Positions 33,624-45,995 are shown, numbered from the stretch's first letter. The stretch: 64,000 bases of DNA from Microbacterium atlanticum (GCF_015277815.1 NZ_CP063813.1:1612001-1676000), one strand, 5' to 3'. The notes: generated by a model not told the origin, from the letters alone. Made by a program: numbers and translations.

Positions 33624-34978
33624 CAGACCGCGACCGCCGCCGCGCCGACGCGGTCTACGAGGCGCTGCTCCAGCGCCAGGGGGAGCGCTGGGTGCAGCCG
33701 CGCGTCGAGCGCACCCGTCGCGTGCTCGAGCTGCTCGACGACCCGCAGAAGACGTATCGCGTCATCCACGTCACCGGCACGAACGGGAAGACCTCGACCA
33801 GCCGCATGATCGAGAGCCTCGTCCGCGCCCACGGCCTGCGCACCGGGCTGTTCACGAGCCCTCACCTGGAGCGGTTCACCGAGCGCATCATGATCGACGG
33901 CGAGCCGATCGACGACGCCGCGGTGGCCGACGCCTGGGACGAGGTCTCGCCGTTCGTCGACATCGTCGACGCGGAGCTCGCCTCCGAGGACGACGCGCCG
34001 CTGACCTTCTTCGAGCTGCTCACCGTGCTCGCCTTCGTCGCGTTCGCCGACGCGCCCATCGACGTGCTGGTGCTCGAGGTGGGAATGGGCGGGTCATGGG
34101 ACTCGACGAACACCGCCGACGGTGATGTCGCCGTCTTCGCCCCGATCGACCTCGACCATGCGGACCGTCTCGGCGAGACGATCTCGCAGATCGCCCGCGT
34201 CAAGGCGGGCATCATCAAGGACGGAGCCGCGGTGGTCTCGGCCCGCCAGGATCCCGCCGCGGAAGGCGTGCTGCGCGAGACCGCGCGGCGCCACGGCGCG
34301 TCGATCGCCTTCGAGGGGGCGGAGTTCGCCCTCGCCTCGCAGCGACTGGCGGTGGGCGGCCAGCAGATCACGGTGCGCGGCCTCGCCGGCACGTACGAGG
34401 ACGAGTACCTTCCGCTGTACGGCGCGCATCAAGGCTTCAACGCCGCGCTGGCCATCGCGGCGGTGGAGTCGCTCGTCGGCGGCGGTACGCAGCGGATCAC
34501 CGGCGACATCTTGGCTGAGGGGCTGGGTGCCGTGACGTCGCCGGGCCGTCTGCAGCTCGTGGGCACGGCGCCGACGGTGCTCGTCGACGCCGCGCACAAC
34601 CCGCACGGCGTGCGGGCGCTCGTGGCCGCACTGCGCGAGAGCTTCGACTTCGACGAGTGGGGGGTGGTGCTCGGCGTGCTGTCCGACAAGGACGCCGCCG
34701 GGATCGTCGCGGAGATCGCTCCGATCGCAGCGCACGTCTTCGCCACGGCGCCGGAGTCCGAGCGCGCCGAGGACGCCGATGCCATCGCCGATCTCGCCGA
34801 GGCGCAGGACCTGCGCGTGTCGGTGCACGCCGACCTGCCGGCCGCCGCGGACGCGGCGCGGGCGTGGGCCGCGGCATCCGATCGGCGCGCCGTCGTCGTC
34901 GCCGGCTCGGTCGTGCTCGCCGGGGAGGCGCTGGCCCTCGCGACCGCGGAGGACTGGAAGAGCGGGTGGAGCGAGTGA
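33620..34978 (+). CDS. folC: Bifunctional dihydrofolate synthase/folylpolyglutamate synthase
   Basis: 452 residues. Mur-ligase-type ATP-dependent enzyme that adds glutamate to dihydropteroate and folates. The P-loop [10 protein letters not shown] is at about 50-59, then [37 protein letters not shown] and the C-terminal domain with DAAHNPHG. The start overlaps the ileS stop (ATGA) and the stop overlaps the GTG of the DUF4233 gene. The operon therefore couples translation of four genes and places folate polyglutamylation under the ileS T-box transcript. Confidence 0.95.
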   Translation: MTDRDRRRADAVYEALLQRQGERWVQPRVERTRRVLELLDDPQKTYRVIHVTGTNGKTSTSRMIESLVRAHGLRTGLFTSPHLERFTERIMIDGEPIDDAAVADAWDEVSPFVDIVDAELASEDDAPLTFFELLTVLAFVAFADAPIDVLVLEVGMGGSWDSTNTADGDVAVFAPIDLDHADRLGETISQIARVKAGIIKDGAAVVSARQDPAAEGVLRETARRHGASIAFEGAEFALASQRLAVGGQQITVRGLAGTYEDEYLPLYGAHQGFNAALAIAAVESLVGGGTQRITGDILAEGLGAVTSPGRLQLVGTAPTVLVDAAHNPHGVRALVAALRESFDFDEWGVVLGVLSDKDAAGIVAEIAPIAAHVFATAPESERAEDADAIADLAEAQDLRVSVHADLPAAADAARAWAAASDRRAVVVAGSVVLAGEALALATAEDWKSGWSE

Positions 34979-35373
34979 GCGCGCAACGCCCCGCACGGCG
35001 GCGCCGTCCCCGGGGCGCGGCCGAGTCGCTCGGCGCCATCGTGCTCGGATTCGAGTCGTTGATCGCATTCCTCGCGGGGCTCGTGATCTATGGGCTGGCG
35101 GCGCTTCCGGCGCCCATAGAGCCGTGGTGGGGAATCGTGGCGGGCATCGTGATGGCGGTGCTCATGATCGCGACCACGCAAGTGCTCCGCTTCCGCTGGG
35201 GTATCGCGCTCGGCTGGGCGCTGCAGGTGATCGTCGCGCTCGGCGCGTTCCTCGTGCCGGCGCTGGCCGTCGTCGCCGTCGTTTTCGGGGGCATGTACGG
35301 ATATGCGACGATCAAGGGGGCCGCCCTGGACCGGCGCAACGCGCAGCCGGCGGGCAGCCCCGAAGAAGCCTGA
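34975..35373 (+). CDS. DUF4233 membrane protein
   Basis: 132 residues. After an Arg-rich N-terminus there are four hydrophobic helices (for example SLGAIVLGFESLIAFLAGLVIYGL and ALQVIVALGAFLVPALAVVAVVFGGMYGY). Proteins of this family lie between folC and ndk in many Actinobacteria, and this position is conserved here. Function unknown; the location suggests a small accessory membrane protein. The GTG start overlaps the folC stop. Confidence 0.88.
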   Translation: MSAQRPARRRRPRGAAESLGAIVLGFESLIAFLAGLVIYGLAALPAPIEPWWGIVAGIVMAVLMIATTQVLRFRWGIALGWALQVIVALGAFLVPALAVVAVVFGGMYGYATIKGAALDRRNAQPAGSPEEA

Positions 35374-35392
35374 TCCGAGACGAAAGGCCCGC

Positions 35393-35809
35393 ATGCCCAC
35401 CGAAGAGACCCTGGTCCTCGTCAAGCCCGACGGCGTCGCTCGAGGCCTCACCGGCGCGATCCTCGCCCGCATCGAGGCGAAGGGGTACGCCCTCGTCGAC
35501 ATCCGCCTGGTGGAGCCCGACCGCGAGCGGCTCGAGCGCCACTACGCCGAGCACGAGGGCAAGCCCTTCTACGAGCCGCTGCTGGAGTTCATGATGTCGG
35601 GGCCGTCTGTCGCGATCCGACTCGCCGGCAACCGCGTCATCGAAGGCTTCCGTTCGCTGGCGGGGACGACAGATCCGACCACGGCCGCGCCGGGGACGAT
35701 CCGCGGCGACCTCGGCCGCGACTGGGGTCTGAGGGTGCAGCAGAACCTGGTCCACGGGTCCGACAGCCCGGAGTCCGCCGCCCGCGAGCTCGACATCTGG
35801 TTCGCCTGA
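35393..35809 (+). CDS. ndk: Nucleoside diphosphate kinase
   Basis: 138 residues, standard length. Transfers the gamma phosphate between nucleoside triphosphates and diphosphates through a phospho-His. The catalytic His is at about 121 in NLVHGSDS, and the N-terminal LVLVKPDGVARGLTG is conserved. The usual segment after it (GTTDPTTAAPGTIRGDLG) binds nucleotide. GAAAGG lies before the ATG, 19 bases after the DUF4233 stop; probably the last gene of the ileS operon. Confidence 0.97.
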   Translation: MPTEETLVLVKPDGVARGLTGAILARIEAKGYALVDIRLVEPDRERLERHYAEHEGKPFYEPLLEFMMSGPSVAIRLAGNRVIEGFRSLAGTTDPTTAAPGTIRGDLGRDWGLRVQQNLVHGSDSPESAARELDIWFA

Positions 35810-35860
35810 CACCTCGGAAGACGCAGCCGGAGGGGCGGTCGCCGAGGGCGGCATGCTCGT

Positions 35861-36478
35861 TCACCCGACGAATGTCTGCCAGATGTTCACGATGGCGTTC
35901 ATCTCGAGCTGCGCCAGCAGCAGGATGAGGGCGTAGCTGAGGATCGCAGCAAGCGGCACCCATGCCATGAGCCGGTCGGCGGCGTGCCGCACGCGTGCGG
36001 ATGCGGGGAACTGCCCGGTGCGGAACAGGTGGAGCGTCACTGCGTAGAACGTGGGGATGGTCACCGACCACGTCACCATGCACCACGGGCACAGGGTCCC
36101 GAGGGCGTAGATGCTCTGGGCGATCAGCCAGATCACGAAGCCGAACGCGAAGGCGATGCCGGCCCAGAAGCACCACCAGAACCAGCGTGCGAACCGGGCG
36201 CCGGCCAGGAGCGCCATCCCCACCACGATCGGCGCGACCCATCCCGCGAGACCGAGGATCGGGTTGGGGAAGCCGAACACGCTGCCCTGCCACGAGTCCA
36301 GATTGGCTGTGCACTGGACCAGCACCGAGAAGTCGCACGAGGCGATCGCGTCCGGATTCGCGAGGGAGTGCAGCTTCTCCAGCGTCAGCGAGAGTGCCGC
36401 CCACCAGCCGACCGCGCCGGCGACCACGAGCCAGACGGCGAGTCCGGTGGGACGGGCGCGGGTCGGCTGCTCGGGCAT
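35861..36478 (-). CDS. Vitamin K epoxide reductase (VKOR) family membrane protein
   Basis: 205 residues with about five helices. The active-site pair is Cys130-Pro-Trp-Cys133 and the loop cysteines are Cys48 and Cys56 (SCDFSVLVQC). In actinobacteria VKOR reoxidises DsbA-like proteins using quinone, so this is the likely electron sink for periplasmic disulfide formation. A leaderless CATAAT box 7 nt upstream supports the ATG at 36478; an earlier in-frame start at 36517 lacks signals. Convergent with ndk. Confidence 0.93.
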   Translation of the reverse strand: MPEQPTRARPTGLAVWLVVAGAVGWWAALSLTLEKLHSLANPDAIASCDFSVLVQCTANLDSWQGSVFGFPNPILGLAGWVAPIVVGMALLAGARFARWFWWCFWAGIAFAFGFVIWLIAQSIYALGTLCPWCMVTWSVTIPTFYAVTLHLFRTGQFPASARVRHAADRLMAWVPLAAILSYALILLLAQLEMNAIVNIWQTFVG

Positions 36479-36485
36479 GCCTCGG

Positions 36486-36491
36486 ATTATG
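36486..36491 (-). promoter_or_regulatory. -10 box CATAAT, leaderless start of VKOR
   Basis: CATAAT on the minus strand ends 7 nt before the ATG at 36478. Confidence 0.55.
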
Positions 36492-36589
36492 GCATCCGGC
36501 TCTGGGAGGGCCCGCACGGAGCGGCCGTGCGAAATCGCGGTGGGAAGCCGTCGGCGTGCCGCGAATGGGCAATCCGGCGGGGGAAGTGC

Positions 36590-36806
36590 GATAATGAGAC
36601 TCGATCGATCACGGCCGCGCCGTGGAGATCGCTACAGAAGACTTCAGGGCGACGAATGCCCTTGGCAGCGCGAACCTCCGCCGGAGCGCCGGGATCCGCT
36701 GCAGACCGAGTGAGTTCGCGGCACCGCCCCGTCCGGAGGGGCATGGGCGGCGCCGCACGAGATTTCGCCGGGCGACGCGCGGTGCCGCCCCGCTAGGAGT
36801 ACGCCA
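36590..36806 (+). promoter_or_regulatory. Promoter and long structured leader of the RNase E/G gene
   Basis: GATAAT (36590-36595) puts the transcription start near 36602, leaving a leader of about 205 bases without a convincing ORF. It contains CACGGC/GCCGTG (36610-36624), GCCCC/GGGGC (36726-36742) and a long-range pair GCGGCACC (36718-36725) with GGTGCCGC (36781-36788), which closes just before the AGGAG site at 36795. This is the main gene-free stretch of the window. Confidence 0.5.
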
Positions 36807-39182
36807 GTGATGGCTGATGGAACCGATGCAGAATTCCCGCCTGAGACCGATCCGGACGCGCCGCTGACGGCATCCGCGGGCGACGCGGCACCCGACCAGG
36901 TCACGGGCGAGCAGGCGACGGACGCGACCGAGGCCGGCCAGGACGCGGCGGAGGCCGCGACTCCGGATGCCGCCGAGGAGATCCCGGATGCCGCCGACGA
37001 GGCGGATCCCCGTCCTGCAGGGACCGACGCCCGGGGCGTGGAGTCGGGCAGCGCGGGCGCGGAGCCCGAGGCTTCGCCCGCTGAGGATGCGGAGGTCGAC
37101 GGCGCCGACGGAGAGCCCGCGACCGAGGCGCCCACTGCTGTGAGCCTGGGGCTGCTGCCGGCGGAATTCGTCTCGGCGGTCTCGACGCAGCTCCACTTCT
37201 ACGCACCCGAGATCACGGTCCTCCCCGCTCGGCCGGGGCGCGAGCGCGATCGTTTCGGCGACCGTGAGCCCGAGGCGGATGCCTCAGGTCCCGGATCGTC
37301 GCGCCGTCGCAACCGCCGCCGAGGTGGCGAGGGCCGGGACGAGGCATCCGCTCCCTCCGATCAGCCGCCGCACCCGCGTCAGCGCGCCGTCGAGCTCATC
37401 ACCGAGCCGCAGCGGATCAAGGGCTCGACCCGGCTCGAGGCCAAGAAGCAGCGTCGCCGCGACGGCCGGGAGGCCGGCCGACGCCGCGCCGTCGTCACCG
37501 AGGCGGAGTTCCTCGCACGCCGCGAAGCCGTGGACCGCGTGATGATCGTGCGCTCGCGGAACGGGCGCATCCAGATCGCCGTCCTCGAGGACAACGTGCT
37601 GGTCGAGCACTATGTCGCGCGCAGTCAGGACGCATCGCTCATCGGCAACGTCTATCTCGGCCGCGTCCAGAACGTGCTGCCCAGCATGGAGGCGGCGTTC
37701 GTGGACATCGGCCGCGGGCGCAACGCGGTGCTGTACTCCGGCGAGGTCGATTGGGACGCCGTCGAGACGGGCAACCAGCCGCGGCGCATCGAGCTGGCGC
37801 TCAAGACCGGCGACCGCGTGCTGGTACAGGTCACCAAGGATCCGGTCGGGCACAAGGGGGCGCGGCTGACCAGCCAGATCTCGCTGCCGGGCCGGTACCT
37901 CGTGTACGTGCCGGGCGGCGCGATGAACGGCATCTCGCGCAAGCTCCCCGACACCGAGCGGGCTCGTCTGAAGAAGATCCTCAAGGAGGTGCTCCCCGAG
38001 TCGTCGGGGGTCATCGTCCGCACCGCGGCCGAGGGCGCCACCGAGGAGCAGCTGACCAGGGATGTGCAGCGACTCACCAACCAGTGGGAGCACATCTCGA
38101 AGCAGATCGAGTCGATCCAGGCGCCGGCCCTGCTGCACTCGGAGCCCGACCTGCTGGTCAAGATCGTCCGTGACGTGTTCAACGAGGACTTCTCGAAGAT
38201 GCTCATCCAGGGCGACGACGCGCACCACACGATCTCGAAGTACCTCGAGTCAGTCGCGCCCGACCTCCTCGAGCGCGTGGAGCGCTACGAGGGCGAACAC
38301 GATCCGTTCGACGAGTTCCGCGTCACCGAGCAGATCGAGAAGGCGCTCGACCGCAAGGTGTGGCTGCCTTCCGGGGGATCCCTCGTCATCGACCGCACGG
38401 AGGCGATGACCGTCGTCGACGTGAACACCGGCAAGTTCGTCGGCTCCGGCGGCAACCTGGAGGAGACGGTCACCAAGAACAACCTGGAGGCGGCCGAAGA
38501 GATCGTCCGCCAGCTGCGGCTGCGCGACATCGGCGGCATCATCGTCGTGGACTTCATCGACATGGTGCTGGAGTCCAACCGCGACCTCGTGCTGCGCCGG
38601 CTCGTGGAGTGCCTGAGCCGCGACCGCACCAAGCACCAGGTGGCCGAAGTGACATCTCTCGGTCTCGTGCAGATGACCCGCAAGAAGCTGGGCCTCGGGC
38701 TGCTCGAGACCTTCAGTGAGCCGTGCGAGGTGTGCGCGGGCAGAGGCCTCATCGTGCACCACGATCCCGTGGTCAAGCACCGCTCGGCTGCAGCCGGCGC
38801 GCCGACCTCGGGCCGCCGCCCGCGCGGCGGCTCGCCCGCGCCGGCGAACGGCGGCTCGAACGGCACGCACGTCATCACCGAGGGCGTGAAGTCGGCGCTC
38901 GCTCAGATCGCCGCCTCGACCATCCACCACCACGACGAGGCGCCGGCGCCCGAGCCCGCACCCCCGGTGGATCCCGCGCCGGCGGAGCGTCCGAAGAAGC
39001 GCAAGAAGCGCCAGGACTCGGGCCAGAAGCGCGAGGCGAAGACCGAGAAGGACATGCTCCTGGACTCGGTGCTCAGCGCCCTTCCCGAGCCGAAGGCGCC
39101 GGGCCAGGGGCGTTCCCGCCGACGCGTCACCACCGCCGCCCTCACCGGCACCCCCGTGGCGCACACTCCCGCCGAGGACTGA
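36807..39182 (+). CDS. rne: Ribonuclease E/G family endoribonuclease
   Basis: 791 residues. Single-strand endoribonuclease for rRNA processing and mRNA decay. About the first 245 residues are an acidic, Ala-rich disordered extension typical of actinobacterial RNase E. The S1 domain follows (about 250-360, SLIGNVYLGRVQNVLPSMEAAFVDIG). The DNase I-like catalytic domain has its Asp pair in VVDVNTGKF (about 536) and VVDFIDM (about 581). The zinc-link Cys pair is in CEVCAGRG (about 640), and the C-terminus is a basic tail. GTG 36807 is 7 bases from AGGAG; the next codon is ATG. Confidence 0.93.
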   Translation: MMADGTDAEFPPETDPDAPLTASAGDAAPDQVTGEQATDATEAGQDAAEAATPDAAEEIPDAADEADPRPAGTDARGVESGSAGAEPEASPAEDAEVDGADGEPATEAPTAVSLGLLPAEFVSAVSTQLHFYAPEITVLPARPGRERDRFGDREPEADASGPGSSRRRNRRRGGEGRDEASAPSDQPPHPRQRAVELITEPQRIKGSTRLEAKKQRRRDGREAGRRRAVVTEAEFLARREAVDRVMIVRSRNGRIQIAVLEDNVLVEHYVARSQDASLIGNVYLGRVQNVLPSMEAAFVDIGRGRNAVLYSGEVDWDAVETGNQPRRIELALKTGDRVLVQVTKDPVGHKGARLTSQISLPGRYLVYVPGGAMNGISRKLPDTERARLKKILKEVLPESSGVIVRTAAEGATEEQLTRDVQRLTNQWEHISKQIESIQAPALLHSEPDLLVKIVRDVFNEDFSKMLIQGDDAHHTISKYLESVAPDLLERVERYEGEHDPFDEFRVTEQIEKALDRKVWLPSGGSLVIDRTEAMTVVDVNTGKFVGSGGNLEETVTKNNLEAAEEIVRQLRLRDIGGIIVVDFIDMVLESNRDLVLRRLVECLSRDRTKHQVAEVTSLGLVQMTRKKLGLGLLETFSEPCEVCAGRGLIVHHDPVVKHRSAAAGAPTSGRRPRGGSPAPANGGSNGTHVITEGVKSALAQIAASTIHHHDEAPAPEPAPPVDPAPAERPKKRKKRQDSGQKREAKTEKDMLLDSVLSALPEPKAPGQGRSRRRVTTAALTGTPVAHTPAED

Positions 39183-39188
39183 GACCGC

Positions 39189-39207
39189 GGCCCGGTCCCT
39201 CCGGGCC
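39189..39207 (+). terminator. Hairpin after the RNase E/G gene
   Basis: GGCCCGG/CCGGGCC, a 7-bp perfect stem with a 5-base loop, 7 bases after the stop; no T tract. Confidence 0.5.
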
Positions 39208-39231
39208 CTGTCGGCGCCGGCGCGGCATCGC

Positions 39232-39237
39232 TAGGGT
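39232..39237 (+). promoter_or_regulatory. -10 box TAGGGT of the glycosyltransferase gene
   Basis: TAGGGT 41 bases before the ATG at 39278. The leader is a run of GGGGGAGCG-like repeats which also supply a ribosome binding site. Confidence 0.4.
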
Positions 39238-39277
39238 GGGCCCGGGGGACGGGGGGAGCGGGGGGAGCGGGGGCGCC

Positions 39278-40366
39278 ATGGCGCGCTACATGTTCGTCAC
39301 ATGGGACGGCGGTGGCAACCGCACGCCGACCATCGCCATCGGACGCGCTCTCGCCGCCCGTGGGCACGAGGTGCGCGTGCTGGGACACGACTCGCAGGCC
39401 GACGCCTACCGTGCGGCGGGCCTGCGCTTCCGGCCCTATGCCAGCGCCCCCGGTTTCCGGCTCGATCCGCGGCCGCGGGGCCTGCTGCGGCTCGTGACGG
39501 ACCGGGGCCTCGCCGACGACGCGGTGGGCTGGCTGGCCGCCGAGTCCGCGGACGTCGTGGTCGTGGACTGCATGCTCGTCTCGGTGCTGGACGCGCTGGA
39601 CCGCGCGGACCAGCGATTCGCCGTGCTCGAACACACCATGCACGACATCCTCGTTCCGGGTCTGCGCGCCCTGGAGCCCCTCGTCTGGACCAGCGGGATG
39701 CGCGTCGCACGACCCCGCTCGCACGCCAGGCCCATCGTGGTGGCGTCCGTCCCGCGGCTGCGCGTGCCGTTCCCGCCGGCGCCGCTGACGGCGGCACCCG
39801 GCGCCGTCGTGTACGCGGGACCCATGACGCCGGCGAGCGCCGCCCGCCGCGATGCCGCCACCGTGGTGCTCAGCCTCAGCACCTTTCGGTTCCCCGGCCT
39901 GGTCGCGCTGTGGCAGCGCGTGCTCGACGCCGTCCGCGCGATCGACGCGCCCGTCGTAGCGACCCTCGGGCCCGCGCTCGCTCCCGGCGAGGTGCGTGTG
40001 CCGCCGAACGTACGGGTCCACGAATGGATGCCCCACGAGGAGCTGTTCCCGGATGCCGCGCTCGTGGTGAGCCACGGCGGACACGGCACGTCCCTCGCCG
40101 CGCTCGCCCACGGCGTGCCGGTGCTCGTCCTCCCCCTGGACTCGACGTCGGACCAGCCCCGCATCGGGCGGGCGGTCACGCTGGCCGGAGTCGGCGAGAC
40201 GCTGCCTCGCCGGTCGGGCCCCGCGGCCATCCGCGCGACCGTCGAACGCATGCTGCGGGACGAATCCCTCCAGCGGCGTTCTCAGCGCCTGGGGGAGGCC
40301 GTCAGAGCTCTCGACGGACCGACCAGGGCAGCGCGGGTGCTGGAGCTGTCCGCCTCCTCGCCGTGA
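39278..40366 (+). CDS. UGT/MGT-type glycosyltransferase (GT1-like)
   Basis: 362 residues. GT-B fold: the N-terminus MARYMFVTWDGGGNRTPTI replaces the usual GHV-x-P motif, and the C-terminal nucleotide-sugar signature is VSHGGHGTSLAALAHGVPVLVLPLDSTSDQPRIG (around residue 264). Such enzymes glycosylate small molecules or macrolides using UDP-sugars. The acceptor is unknown. The start at 39278 agrees with family length; the frame upstream overlaps the RNase E gene and is not used. It ends 4 bases before the convergent DUF4031 gene. Confidence 0.85.
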   Translation: MARYMFVTWDGGGNRTPTIAIGRALAARGHEVRVLGHDSQADAYRAAGLRFRPYASAPGFRLDPRPRGLLRLVTDRGLADDAVGWLAAESADVVVVDCMLVSVLDALDRADQRFAVLEHTMHDILVPGLRALEPLVWTSGMRVARPRSHARPIVVASVPRLRVPFPPAPLTAAPGAVVYAGPMTPASAARRDAATVVLSLSTFRFPGLVALWQRVLDAVRAIDAPVVATLGPALAPGEVRVPPNVRVHEWMPHEELFPDAALVVSHGGHGTSLAALAHGVPVLVLPLDSTSDQPRIGRAVTLAGVGETLPRRSGPAAIRATVERMLRDESLQRRSQRLGEAVRALDGPTRAARVLELSASSP

Positions 40367-40370
40367 GCGG

Positions 40371-40637
40371 TCAGCGGCGGTCGCGTGCCCTCACGCGCAG
40401 ACCGGATGCGATGAGGCGGCGTACCAGCTCGTGCCCGCTGACGTGCTCCGCGCCGGCGGCGACCAGCCGGGCGTGCGCCTCCTGCGGGACGTCGTAGTGG
40501 TCCAGATCGAAGCCGCGGCGCGGGATTCCGTTCGCTGCGGCGAAGGCGTGAAGCTCGGCGAGGTCGGTATCCGTCACCAGGTGCGCCCACAGGCGGCCGT
40601 GAGCGGGCCAGCGCGGGTCGTCGATGAGGATCGCCAC
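40371..40637 (-). CDS. DUF4031 domain protein
   Basis: 88 residues. MAILIDDPRWPAHGRLWAHLVTDTDLAELHAFA, then GIPRRGFDLDHYDVP, are the conserved parts of DUF4031. The function is unknown; the compact acidic and His-rich core looks enzymatic but no reaction is assigned. The GTG start is supported by a leaderless TAGGAT box 6 nt upstream. It is divergent from rplU. Confidence 0.85.
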   Translation of the reverse strand: MAILIDDPRWPAHGRLWAHLVTDTDLAELHAFAAANGIPRRGFDLDHYDVPQEAHARLVAAGAEHVSGHELVRRLIASGLRVRARDRR

Positions 40638-40643
40638 GTCCGA

Positions 40644-40649
40644 ATCCTA
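40644..40649 (-). promoter_or_regulatory. -10 box TAGGAT, leaderless start of the DUF4031 gene
   Basis: TAGGAT on the minus strand ends 6 nt before the GTG at 40637. Confidence 0.55.
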
Positions 40650-40705
40650 CGCACGGATGCCTCGACACGGTCGCACGCGCTTTCGCGAGGTGATGCGGCA
40701 TCTGG

Positions 40706-40798
40706 TAAAGTAGACCCTTGGTGCGTCGAGATATCCGCACCGAGTCTTGGATGACGTCCTGAGCGCGTACGCGTGCTCCCAGAAGAAACAGGTGTGAA
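40706..40798 (+). promoter_or_regulatory. Promoter and leader of rplU
   Basis: -10 TAAAGT (40706-40711), with a leader of about 80 bases. The leader has a GGTGCG/CGCACC hairpin around 40720-40741 and a 7-bp GAGCGCG/CGTGCTC hairpin around 40761-40778. Such structure is common ahead of ribosomal protein operons, but I do not recognise a named leader class. Confidence 0.45.
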
Positions 40799-41107
40799 GT
40801 GGTTTACGCAGTTGTGCGCGCCGGTGGCCGGCAGGAGAAGGTCGAGGTCGGCACGATCGTCGTTCTCGACCGCCAGGCCGCGAAGGTCGGCGACAAGATC
40901 GAGCTCCCCGCGGTGCTCTTCGTCGACGGTGACACCGTGACGACCGACGCCGACAAGCTCGCGAAGGTCACCGTGACCGCCGAGGTGCTCGGTGAGGAGC
41001 GCGGCCCGAAGATCGTGATCCAGAAGTTCAAGAACAAGACCGGCTACAAGAAGCGCCAGGGTCACCGCCAGGACCTGACGCGCGTCAAGGTCACCGGCAT
41101 CAAGTAA
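40799..41107 (+). CDS. rplU: 50S ribosomal protein L21
   Basis: 102 residues, standard length. [17 protein letters not shown] at the N-terminus and [16 protein letters not shown] at the RNA-binding C-terminal end are typical. It binds 23S rRNA next to L20. It begins with GTG after AGGTGTGAA and is followed after 18 bases by rpmA, the universal order. Confidence 0.97.
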   Translation: MVYAVVRAGGRQEKVEVGTIVVLDRQAAKVGDKIELPAVLFVDGDTVTTDADKLAKVTVTAEVLGEERGPKIVIQKFKNKTGYKKRQGHRQDLTRVKVTGIK

Positions 41108-41125
41108 GCCACAGGAGACGCAGAG

Positions 41126-43849
<2,724 letters not shown>

Positions 43850-43853
<4 letters not shown>

Positions 43854-45109
43854 CCACGATCGCCACGACGGCCCGCGAACGGATGCTTCTGGCGAAGGAT
43901 GCCGCCCGCACGGTGGGGCTGCTCGGAGACGAGGCCAAGCGCGATGCGCTGCTGGCCATCGCCGACGCGATCGAAGCCGCGACGGAGCAGATCGTGTCGG
44001 CGAACGCGGAGGATCTGCGGCGCGGCGCCGAGGCAGGGCTCTCCACGGCTCTGCAGGACAGGCTGCGCCTGGATGAGCCGCGCGTGAAGGCCCTCGCGGC
44101 CTCGGTACGTGAGATCGCCGCGCTGCCCGACCCCGTCGGACGCGTGCTGGATGAGCGGACGCTCCCCAACGGTGTGTCGCTCACGAAGATCGCGGTGCCC
44201 TTCGGCGTGGTGGGGTCCATCTACGAAGCGCGTCCCAACGTGACCGTCGACATCGCTGCGCTCGCCCTGCGTTCAGGGAATGCGGTGGTGCTGCGCGGTG
44301 GGACGGCCGCCGAGCGCACGAATGCGGCGCTCGTCCAGGCCATGCGCGCCGCACTCGCCGAGCGAGGCCTCGATCCCGAGGCGATCCAGACGGTCGACGA
44401 TTTCGGGCGAGAGGGCGCGCGTGAGCTCATGCATGCCCGGGGTATCGTCGATGTCCTCGTGCCGCGCGGCAGTGCGCAGCTGATCGAGACCGTGGTGACC
44501 GAGTCGTCCGTCCCGGTCATCGAGACGGGCGCCGGCGTCGTGCACATCGTCCTCGACCAGAGCGCACCGCTGGAATGGGCCCGCGACATCGTCGTCAACG
44601 CCAAGACGCAGCGTCCGAGTGTCTGCAATGCGGTCGAGACGGTGCTCGTGCACCGCGCGGCTGCCGAGCGACTCGTGGGACCGGTGGTCGAGGCCCTCCA
44701 AGAGGGCGGCGTCACGGTGCACGGCGACGAGTCCGTCGCCCGGCTCGCCCCCGGGGTGGTCCCCGCCACCGACGAGGACTGGGCGGCCGAGTATCTCAGC
44801 CTCGACCTGGCGATGCGCGTGATCGACGACCTCGACGATGCGCTCGACCACATCCGCCGGTATTCCACCCACCACACCGAATCGATCGTGACCGCGGACG
44901 CGGCCAGCGAGGCGCGCTTCCTGGCGGAGGTGGACTCGGCGGTCGTCATGGCGAACACGTCGACGCGCTTCACGGACGGCGGCGAGTTCGGGTTCGGCGC
45001 CGAGGTCGGCATCTCCACGCAGAAGCTGCACGCTCGTGGGCCCATGGGCCTTGCGGAGCTCACCAGCTCCAAGTGGCTCGCGCGCGGCGCCGGGCAGGTG
45101 CGGGCGTAA
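43850..45109 (+). CDS. proA: Gamma-glutamyl phosphate reductase
   Basis: 419 residues. NADPH-dependent reduction of gamma-glutamyl phosphate to the semialdehyde, the second step of proline synthesis. The catalytic Cys is at about 259 in QRPSVCNAVET; VVGSIYEARPNVTVDIAAL, RGIVDVLVPRGSAQLI and GEFGFGAEVGISTQKLHARGPMGL are family signatures. The start overlaps the proB stop and has its own leaderless -10. Confidence 0.97.
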
Positions 45110-45114
45110 CGGAA

Positions 45115-45120
45115 TAGACT
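45115..45120 (+). promoter_or_regulatory. -10 box TAGACT of the small membrane protein/nadD operon
   Basis: TAGACT just after the proA stop; expected start near 45127, giving a 38-base leader. Confidence 0.45.
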
Positions 45121-45164
45121 GGTCCAGTCCTGCGCCCCTGAGGCGAACCCGAAACGGAGTCCGA

Positions 45165-45389
45165 ATGACATTCGCCACGATCATCGCCCTCGCCGCCGAA
45201 GAGGCCGAGTCCCACGGGAACGTCGCGCTCGAGACGGTGTGGTACGGCATCGTCGCGATCGTGGTCTTCGCGGCGCTGGCACTGGTGACTCTGTCGTATC
45301 GCAATGTGGCCAACCGACACTCCCACAAGGCGGAGGCGTACGCCCGTGCGCACGCCGACGACGTCCAGCGAGCGGGGCACGGCCACTGA
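45165..45389 (+). CDS. Small single-pass membrane protein of unknown function
   Basis: 74 residues. The N-terminal helix is followed by a clear membrane segment (VWYGIVAIVVFAALALVTLSY) and a His-rich, polar tail (NRHSHKAEAYARAHADDVQRAGHGH). No known domain recognised. It begins with an ATG after CGGAGT and lies between proA and nadD, a spot where a small membrane protein is often found in related genomes. The six His residues could bind a metal, but that is speculative. Confidence 0.75.
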   Translation: MTFATIIALAAEEAESHGNVALETVWYGIVAIVVFAALALVTLSYRNVANRHSHKAEAYARAHADDVQRAGHGH

Positions 45390-45398
45390 GGCTGCTTC

Positions 45399-45995
45399 AT
45401 GTCGGTGACGGCGGCCCCGCGCATCGGGGTGATGGGCGGGACGTTCGACCCGATCCATCACGGTCACCTCGTCGCCGCCAGCGAGGTGGCGCAGTGGTTC
45501 GACCTCGATGAGGTCATCTTCGTGCCGACCGGCGAGCCCTGGCACAAATCCGACGTCTCGCCGACGGAGCATCGGTACCTGATGACCGTCATCGCGACGG
45601 CATCCAATCCCCGCTTCACGGTCAGCCGCGTCGACATCGACCGCGAGGGGACCACCTACACCATCGACACGCTCCGTGACCTGAAGGCGCAGCGCCCCGA
45701 GGCGGAGCTGTTCTTCATCACCGGCGCGGACGCCATAGCGCAAATTCTCAGTTGGAGAGACCATGATGAGTTGTGGGACCTCGCCCACTTCGTCGCGGTT
45801 TCCAGACCCGGACACGTGCTGAACACGGACGGCCTGCCCAGCGATGACGTCAGCCAGCTCGAGATCCCCGCCCTCGCCATCTCGTCGACCGACTGCCGCG
45901 ATCGCGTTCAACGCGGACACCCCGTGTGGTACCTCGTTCCCGACGGGGTCGTCCAATACATTGCGAAGCACCACCTCTACCGGAGCAAGGAATGA
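45399..45995 (+). CDS. nadD: Nicotinate-nucleotide adenylyltransferase
   Basis: 198 residues. Makes nicotinate adenine dinucleotide from NaMN and ATP in NAD synthesis. The nucleotidyltransferase motif [12 protein letters not shown] is at about 13-24, and the C-terminal [10 protein letters not shown] is the second nucleotide-binding motif (normally ISSTxIR). The start ATG 45399 follows the small membrane protein by 9 bases. The stop overlaps the next ATG. Confidence 0.96.
   Translation: MSVTAAPRIGVMGGTFDPIHHGHLVAASEVAQWFDLDEVIFVPTGEPWHKSDVSPTEHRYLMTVIATASNPRFTVSRVDIDREGTTYTIDTLRDLKAQRPEAELFFITGADAIAQILSWRDHDELWDLAHFVAVSRPGHVLNTDGLPSDDVSQLEIPALAISSTDCRDRVQRGHPVWYLVPDGVVQYIAKHHLYRSKE

Noticed and set aside
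36622-36810. 62-residue ORF in the RNase E/G leader
   Set aside because: No ribosome binding site, Arg-rich random composition, and it overlaps the real start.
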